From an uncultured Porphyromonadaceae bacterium (GTDB lineage: Bacteria; Bacteroidota; Bacteroidia; Bacteroidales; CAMTPD01), in assembly GCA_947074265.1 (NCBI GenBank), contig CAMTPD010000002.1, forward strand, positions 1 through 21,520: a DNA stretch of 21,520 bases. The letters run 5' to 3'. The translations under genes and the position numbers were made by a program. The notes below the pieces were generated by a model. That model was not told the origin of the DNA, did no database searches, and saw nothing but the letters and a program-made list of their open reading frames with translations. Shown one piece after another: positions 17,638 to 21,520 of this stretch (the stretch's first letter is position 1; every line of letters begins with the position of its first letter).

Positions 17638-18429
17638 TTACTTGGCAACAGCTTCTTGTAGATTCAACGGAAGTTCGACATCCTCTGCCGTGTAGTCTCG
17701 GTACTTTTCCCAAAGTGCGGAGGCTACAATCTGTTCCGACTCGTCGGCCAAAGCCGTAAGCGTAGCTTGATTGGTACGAAGACCTTGTGTAGGAATCGGC
17801 TCGTGAATGATCATTTCGAGACGAGACGGTGACAGCTTCTTACCGTGAATAGGCAACACGTCGTAAGGACCGTTGAGCGTAACCGGTACAATGGGTAAAT
17901 GAAGGTCTGTGGCAATCTGAAAGGCTCCTTTCTTGAACTTGATCATTTTACCATCGTAGGTACGTGATCCCTCGGGAAAGATAGCCAGTGATAGTCCGTT
18001 TTGGAAAGACGCTTCGGCTTGTCGGATCGATCGTGCTGCTGTAAGTGGCGAAGTATTGTCGACGAAAATAAAACCTGCCGATTCGCAAGCTTTGCCTACA
18101 AAGGGAATGTTACGGAGACTTTTTTTCATCATCCACTTTACGGGTACACCCAAAAAGCCATAGATCAGAAATACGTCAAACGCTCCCTGATGATTGGCTA
18201 CAAAAACATAAGATTCTCCTTTTTTTATATGCTCACGCCCTCTAACTTTTACCGGACAAAGCGCTAAATAACATGTGATGCACGACCAAATCTTACCCGG
18301 ATAGTAGCCAAACGCTCTATTGTATCCACCCATACATCCTACCGTGGTCACAATAGCTGTAATAATGGTTATCACCAGAAACAGAGGCATAAAGATGAGC
18401 CACTGATACAGAAAATATAATTTCTTCAT
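17638..18429 (-). CDS. plsC: 1-acyl-sn-glycerol-3-phosphate acyltransferase (PlsC-type)
   Basis: This family transfers an acyl chain to lysophosphatidic acid to make phosphatidic acid, the precursor of all phospholipids. The 263-residue protein has one N-terminal membrane segment (about residues 8-33) and the acyltransferase blocks: NHQGAFD (His80-x4-Asp85, the catalytic HX4D), FVDNTSP near 122, FPEGSRTYDG near 151 (block III, EGSR variant of EGTR), and LPIVPVTLNG near 178. Length and topology are normal. It is a single gene on the minus strand. A TTG-19-TATTTTTG promoter lies about 100 bases upstream. Bacteroidota can carry more than one PlsC-like protein, some acting on ornithine or glycine lipids, so substrate identity is likely but not certain. 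Confidence 0.87.
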   Translation of the reverse strand: MKKLYFLYQWLIFMPLFLVITIITAIVTTVGCMGGYNRAFGYYPGKIWSCITCYLALCPVKVRGREHIKKGESYVFVANHQGAFDVFLIYGFLGVPVKWMMKKSLRNIPFVGKACESAGFIFVDNTSPLTAARSIRQAEASFQNGLSLAIFPEGSRTYDGKMIKFKKGAFQIATDLHLPIVPVTLNGPYDVLPIHGKKLSPSRLEMIIHEPIPTQGLRTNQATLTALADESEQIVASALWEKYRDYTAEDVELPLNLQEAVAK

Positions 18430-18530
18430 AAACTATAGATAGAACATTTTAAATATTTCTTGCATTCTAATGCGTATTGACGCAACTTCTCTAACTAGGA
18501 AAACCGTATACACCCCTAAAAAGTTATAAA

Positions 18531-18560
18531 CAAAAATAGTTGTAATCTTGAATTATGCAA
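18531..18560 (-). promoter_or_regulatory. Probable promoter of the plsC-type gene
   Basis: On the minus strand TTG (18558-18560) is followed after 19 bases by TATTTTTG (18531-18538), matching both Bacteroidota promoter elements at normal spacing. The start codon lies about 100 bases downstream, giving a long leader in which I see no riboswitch. Confidence 0.5.
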
Positions 18561-18698
18561 TACGATTGGCAAAGAAACGATAAGTGTTGTAAATAAAAGT
18601 ATAGCTCATTCTCAATTTTATACGAAAATATTTTCTTAATCAGTTTATTATTCCTTTATTTGCGATTAGAATTAAGAATACAAAAAACAACGATAACC

Positions 18699-18869
18699 AT
18701 GAACAATCTTGTCAAATACTTAGGAGTTATTATCCTGTTGGTAGGTGTTGCAATTTTGGCTGTGCCTTCATTCATGGGAACTTCTTCAAACGGAGTTCTT
18801 GTAGCAGGTTTAGCTTGTGTAATTGCTGGTTTTATTGGACACATCTTTATCAACAAAAGAGTTCAATAA
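18699..18869 (+). CDS. Small two-helix membrane protein of unknown function
   Basis: This 56-residue protein starts at the ATG at 18699 (MNNLVKYLGVII). The open frame begins earlier, at 18660, but those 13 codons lack coding character. Two hydrophobic helices span about residues 8-25 and 32-50, joined by a short polar turn (MGTSSNG), with a basic C-terminal tail (INKRVQ). Both ends are predicted to face the cytoplasm by the positive-inside rule. A -7-like TTTATTTG (one mismatch) lies at 18655-18662, and a perfect 18-bp terminator follows 36 bases after the stop, so it looks like a deliberate single-gene unit. I do not assign a function. It could be a stress or envelope protein, but nothing in the sequence says so. 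Confidence 0.75.
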   Translation: MNNLVKYLGVIILLVGVAILAVPSFMGTSSNGVLVAGLACVIAGFIGHIFINKRVQ

Positions 18870-18905
18870 CAAAATCTTTGTCCGGAGCGTTCGGGCACAC
18901 TGCAT

Positions 18906-18946
18906 AAAAGGCGGATTAAAATAGAATTATTTTAATCCGCCTTTTT
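18906..18946 (+). terminator. Strong Rho-independent terminator after the small membrane protein gene
   Basis: AAAAGGCGGATTAAAATA (18906-18923) and TATTTTAATCCGCCTTTT (18928-18945) are a perfect 18-bp inverted repeat with loop GAAT. A T-rich tract (TTTTTCTTTTTTT) follows on the plus strand. The minus strand has a four-T run, so it may also end the signal peptidase transcript coming from the right. Confidence 0.9.
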
Positions 18947-18956
18947 CTTTTTTTCC

Positions 18957-18972
18957 ATCCTAGCATCCTAGC
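18957..18972 (+). repeat. Tandem 8-bp duplication
   Basis: ATCCTAGC occurs twice head to tail. It is a small local duplication just past the terminator, with no visible function. Confidence 0.5.
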
Positions 18973-18992
18973 TTTTCGAGGCTTTTGTATCT

Positions 18993-19017
18993 ACGATAAA
19001 CAACACCGGATTATCGT
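18993..19017. other. Small inverted repeat between lepB and the terminator
   Basis: ACGATAA (18993-18999) and TTATCGT (19011-19017) pair perfectly around an 11-base loop, 26 bases after the lepB stop on the minus strand. There is no T-run, so terminator function is doubtful. Confidence 0.35.
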
Positions 19018-19042
19018 CTTCTTGCAAACTCCCTCTCAAGTT

Positions 19043-19900
19043 TCATTGAATTCGTTTAAAGAAACGGCTCCAATTCATTGCTCCGGTTTGTTTATCTTCG
19101 GATTTCCAAATCCAAACAGCTTTGCCTACAATAAACGATTCGGGTAATAGTCCCCAGTACCGTGAGTCTTGGGAGTTTAATACATTATCCCCTCCCATAA
19201 AGTAGTAGTTTTGTTGTACCTTATAGCTGTGGAGTTCATTGTTGTCCAGATATACCAACCCATCTCTTTCGGAGATCACTTTGCCTGTTTCATATTCGAT
19301 CAGTCGTTTGTAAGCTTGAACATTGGCTTTACTTATTGTAATTTCATCATCTTTTCGGGGCACATACAATGGTCCGAAGTTGAGAATAGTCCAACCATTG
19401 AGGCTGTTTAGTAATCCTTTTTCGATGGAGTTCTTGGGCAACTGATGCAGGCTACGCTGTGCAGCCAGATTCCCTAAAGTATCTGTGACACCCTTCACTC
19501 GATAGAATCCGTTTTCAATCGTCATGGTATCTCCCGGAATGGCAATGCAACGCTTCACGAAGTATTTCATCACGTCAAATTCGATCTTATCCCAGTTGCG
19601 AGCAATGGGATTATTGAAAACCAACACATCATTACGTGAAAACGAACATAGCCCGGGTATTCTTTTTATTTCTACAGCTTCTCCATTGAGCGTAGCCGAG
19701 ACGTTGAAAAGGCGAGCTCCAAGCAGAGGTTTTACAACCAATATATTGTCTCCCGGTATAATCGCAGGTTGCATGGAATCTGTCGGTATCTTAAACGAAG
19801 CAAACAACAGTACCTGTGCCAAGAGAAATATCATAATTGCTCCGGCACACCATAAAACAACGGTTGCTATCAGGTTTAATATCTTATTGATTTTATGCAT
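19043..19900 (-). CDS. lepB: Signal peptidase I
   Basis: This enzyme removes signal peptides from exported proteins at the periplasmic face of the inner membrane. The 285-residue protein has one N-terminal membrane anchor (about residues 8-34). The S26 family boxes follow: box B KIPTDSMQP with the nucleophile Ser42, GDNILVVKPLLG near 50, box D YFVKRCIAIPGDT with the general-base Lys at about 116, and box E MGGDNVLNSQDSRYWG near 235-250. An inserted region of roughly 90 residues between boxes D and E is typical of Bacteroidota signal peptidases. All catalytic residues are present. It is a single minus-strand gene with a 580-base gene-free region upstream. I see no full promoter consensus, only a weak TATCTTGG near 19983-19990. 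Confidence 0.93.
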   Translation of the reverse strand: MHKINKILNLIATVVLWCAGAIMIFLLAQVLLFASFKIPTDSMQPAIIPGDNILVVKPLLGARLFNVSATLNGEAVEIKRIPGLCSFSRNDVLVFNNPIARNWDKIEFDVMKYFVKRCIAIPGDTMTIENGFYRVKGVTDTLGNLAAQRSLHQLPKNSIEKGLLNSLNGWTILNFGPLYVPRKDDEITISKANVQAYKRLIEYETGKVISERDGLVYLDNNELHSYKVQQNYYFMGGDNVLNSQDSRYWGLLPESFIVGKAVWIWKSEDKQTGAMNWSRFFKRIQ

Positions 19901-20097
19901 GGTATAGATAGGTCGCTTTAGTCATTATAAGCTCTTATTTTTAAAGTTTGCGTCATAATGCATTGCGATCGTTTGTTTTCGCCAAGATAGCTTATAAAAC
20001 AGTTTTCTTTAGCATTATTGTTGTGAATTATCAGATGTTCTATGCTTTTTTTATTGGATGGTATTTGGTTCGCAAAGCTTATATATAGTATATAGTT

Positions 20098-20123
20098 TTT
20101 GCTCTAAGTAGCTATTGAGCAAA
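20098..20123. other. Inverted repeat, 7-bp arms
   Basis: TTTGCTC (20098-20104) and GAGCAAA (20117-20123) are perfect complements around a 12-base loop. No T-run follows on either strand. It might be an operator or a transcript hairpin. Confidence 0.35.
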
Positions 20124-20372
20124 TGATTTTAAATAAAACGAGGGTTTTCATAAAGTAAATATAGATCGGTTTAAGCATCACTTATGCCTCTATATTTGGA
20201 TAAAGAGAAAGATGCAATGAGTTTGTCAAGGGAATCGATTCGATTTTTCCACTGATCAGGTTTAAGCAAGCTTATTGTATACTTAAAGAAATACACATAC
20301 CACAAGACTTATACCTCTCAGTAGAAAAATCAAAATCGCATAATTGTTCCGAAGAACTGATAAAATCCATTT

Positions 20373-20395
20373 AAGAAGGAATAATCGACCTTCTT
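20373..20395. other. Inverted repeat, 7-bp arms
   Basis: AAGAAGG (20373-20379) and CCTTCTT (20389-20395) pair perfectly around nine bases. It lies downstream of the exported-protein gene on the minus strand and has no T-run. Confidence 0.35.
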
Positions 20396-20421
20396 CCCAC
20401 ACTTAACAAGTCTAACAGATT

Positions 20422-20443
20422 GTTGCTTTTCTATCTAAGCAAC
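20422..20443 (-). terminator. Possible terminator hairpin after the DUF3244-like gene
   Basis: GTTGCTT (20422-20428) and AAGCAAC (20437-20443) form a perfect 7-bp stem with an eight-base loop. On the minus strand it comes 37 bases after the stop codon at 20481. The sequence after the stem is not T-rich, so it may stabilise or end the transcript only weakly. Confidence 0.35.
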
Positions 20444-20480
20444 TAAAATTAATACACACAGTCAACGTCAAAATCTAATA

Positions 20481-20831
20481 TTATTGTGGCAAAATATAAA
20501 TATAATCTTGCCCTTCTTTTTCTAGTATTACGGTAAACTTATAGTCACTAGTTAGAGGTATAGTAGCCGTTCTATCATTCACAATGACATTATCTGTTAC
20601 AACGCCATTTACATGACTGATGGAAACAAATACTTCTTTGGCAACTTCATCCAACGTAATTTCTACGCAGTTGTTTTGAAGTCGTACTTCTCCAATAGCA
20701 ATACTAACAGGCATTAATCCTAAATCTTCATCCGGGGGTAGTTTGTTGTTTTCTTCTGAATTAGCAAATAATGAATGGCAAAGTGTCAAACACATTACCA
20801 ATATTAATGGAAAACTTTTCTTCAACTTCAT
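20481..20831 (-). CDS. Small exported protein, DUF3244-like
   Basis: This 116-residue protein has a clear signal peptide (MKLKKSFPLILVMCLTLC..., likely cut after Ala23 in LFANS). The mature part is about 93 residues with an acidic start (SEENNKLPPDEDLG) and alternating beta-strand segments: SIAIGEVRLQNNCVEITLD, EVFVSISHVNGVV, NVIVNDRTATIPL and KFTVILEKEGQDYIYIL. Size and strand pattern resemble the Bacteroidota DUF3244 family (PF11589) of small secreted beta-sandwich proteins, whose function is unknown. This match is from memory of the pattern. The mature chain has one cysteine and no lipobox. A TAGCTTTG -7 element lies 45 bases upstream. Its neighbour upstream is the regulator fragment on the same strand, across a 202-base gap. 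Confidence 0.7.
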   Translation of the reverse strand: MKLKKSFPLILVMCLTLCHSLFANSEENNKLPPDEDLGLMPVSIAIGEVRLQNNCVEITLDEVAKEVFVSISHVNGVVTDNVIVNDRTATIPLTSDYKFTVILEKEGQDYIYILPQ

Positions 20832-20875
20832 GGTTGCTTTATATAAAGTTGTACGTTATTACTCTATCGACAGTG

Positions 20876-20883
20876 CAAAGCTA
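20876..20883 (-). promoter_or_regulatory. Probable -7 promoter element for the DUF3244-like gene
   Basis: On the minus strand this reads TAGCTTTG, an exact TAnnTTTG match, 45 bases upstream of the start codon. The -33 region has no clear TTTG. It implies that the small gene is transcribed separately from the regulator upstream. Confidence 0.45.
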
Positions 20884-21033
20884 GAGACTTTTGTCGTTAC
20901 ATTGGTTATTCGAATATAGAAAACGGCCTAAACGCAAAACACTGTAAAACAAACACATACAATCAATATCCTATCTATTTTATTTCAAATATATAATTTA
21001 AGCATATAAAACCCGTTTATTTTAGATGTAAAA

Positions 21034-21432
21034 TCAGATTGAGTAAAGTAAATCCTCGAGCGTTGTTCCCTCTTGCTTGAACCGCTCCTTTACTATTGTA
21101 GATTTATACTGAGAAACAGTTTGCGGTTGTATAAATAGAAGCTTCGCAATATCAGCATTACTAAAATTCAGTTTCAGCATGTAACAAATCAATCGATCTT
21201 TATCATCCATTTTCGGTGCAAGCTTATTGAGTTTCTTTGCAAAGTCGGGATAAAGTAGTTTCAGTTCTTTTGCCAATTCTACACGGATAAGATCTAATGT
21301 ACGATTGTCGCCATTGTAATCTTCGATCATTTTATGCAGATCTGGAGTTTCGATCAAACGTTCGGAGAGTTTCTTATTACTGTTTCGCAATGCGTGATAC
21401 CGCTTGAAATCGTCTTCACCCTTTTGCAACAA
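21034..21432 (-). CDS. C-terminal part of a coiled-coil/helix-turn-helix regulator, probably truncated
   Basis: The 132 codons from a possible TTG start at 21432 begin with a charged helical stretch, then LIRVELAKELKLLYPDFAKKLNKLAPKM. A helix-turn-helix of LuxR/sigma-4-like type follows at about residues 79-118 (DRLICYMLKLNFSNADIAKL, then QPQTVSQYKSTI). This layout matches the C-terminus of large Bacteroidota regulators that have N-terminal TPR repeats, one membrane helix, a coiled coil and a DNA-binding end, where YPxF...L...P is characteristic. Here those N-terminal parts are absent. The same frame stays open with coiled-coil-like sequence (IEAEQSAIHFLQAERDLHD) back to a TAA at 21514-21516, but holds no ATG. 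It may be a 5'-truncated or frameshifted pseudogene, or a short protein with a TTG start. Confidence 0.6.
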   Translation of the reverse strand: MLQKGEDDFKRYHALRNSNKKLSERLIETPDLHKMIEDYNGDNRTLDLIRVELAKELKLLYPDFAKKLNKLAPKMDDKDRLICYMLKLNFSNADIAKLLFIQPQTVSQYKSTIVKERFKQEGTTLEDLLYSI

Positions 21433-21520
21433 AAGACGATTTTCGGCATCGTGCAGATCGCGTTCTGCTTGTAGAAAGTGAATCGCCGATTGCTCTGCTT
21501 CGATAACGTGGTTTTATTGG

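Larger units (their letters stand above)
20184..20446 (+). pseudogene. Possible remains of a small gene
   Basis: An ATG at 20184 opens 23 codons (MPLYLDKEKDAMSLSRESIR...) before a TGA. A second frame, open from 20204 to 20371 without any ATG, runs on past one TAA at 20372-20374 for 23 more codons to 20446. Joined by one frameshift and one nonsense change they would encode about 85 residues with a protein-like composition (for example IHIPQDLYLSVEKSKS and EGIIDLLPTLNKSNRLLLF). I recognise no family, and chance is a real alternative in AT-rich DNA. Confidence 0.2.
19901..20480. other. 580-bp AT-rich intergenic region
   Basis: No intact gene is visible on either strand. The first part should hold the lepB promoter. 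Other visible items are a plus-strand TATATTTG at 20191-20198 (a -7 consensus match with no good gene behind it), inverted repeats at 20098-20123, 20373-20395 and 20422-20443, and a broken open frame between about 20184 and 20446. No tRNA, IS end or riboswitch is recognisable. Confidence 0.5.

Noticed and set aside
1..21520. CRISPR arrays, insertion sequences, tRNA genes, phage or conjugative genes
   Set aside because: I saw no spaced direct repeats, transposase or integrase motifs, terminal repeats with target duplications, or cloverleaf sequences.

Overview
The window comes from a member of the Bacteroidota, most likely Bacteroidales. The evidence is a MurF-alanine racemase fusion next to a GSCFA protein, a DUF3244-like exported protein, a TPR-regulator-type C-terminal HTH, start codons without clear Shine-Dalgarno sequences, and several matches to the Bacteroidota -7 promoter element TAnnTTTG. 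I cannot name the genus. I see no tRNA, rRNA, CRISPR array, insertion sequence or phage gene. This is mostly ordinary chromosomal housekeeping DNA, and I found no convincing new multi-gene system.

Positions 1-3669 (minus) look like one operon: dxs (isoprenoid precursors), trkA and the start of trkH (potassium uptake, cut by the window edge). Divergent from it, 3762-8827 (plus) holds a GSCFA protein, the murF-alr fusion (D-Ala supply and addition to muropeptide), fabI (fatty acid elongation) with its own promoter and terminator, and a Sua5/YciO-family protein. Then 8939-9811 (minus) is an exported SMP-30/gluconolactonase-like beta-propeller, divergent from a TonB-dependent outer-membrane receptor at 9947-12028 (plus).

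A strong terminator usable from both strands at 12055-12090 separates the receptor from a minus-strand cluster, 12112-15979, transcribed in the order ddh, lgt, flavodiiron protein, nagB. This makes or handles meso-diaminopimelate, lipidates prolipoproteins, reduces O2 or NO, and recycles glucosamine-6-phosphate. A TlpA-like thioredoxin lipoprotein (16146-17636, plus) meets a PlsC-type acyltransferase (17638-18429, minus) with one base between the stop codons. A 56-residue membrane protein (18699-18869) and its 18-bp perfect-stem terminator follow, then signal peptidase I (19043-19900, minus).

The right end (19901-21520) is AT-rich and gene-poor: a 580-bp gap with small inverted repeats and possible gene remains, a small exported DUF3244-like protein, and the C-terminal part of a helix-turn-helix regulator whose reading frame is closed by a stop codon near the window edge. 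Overall many genes serve envelope building (Dxs, MurF-Alr, Ddh, NagB, Lgt, PlsC, FabI, LepB), but they lie in several separate transcription units.
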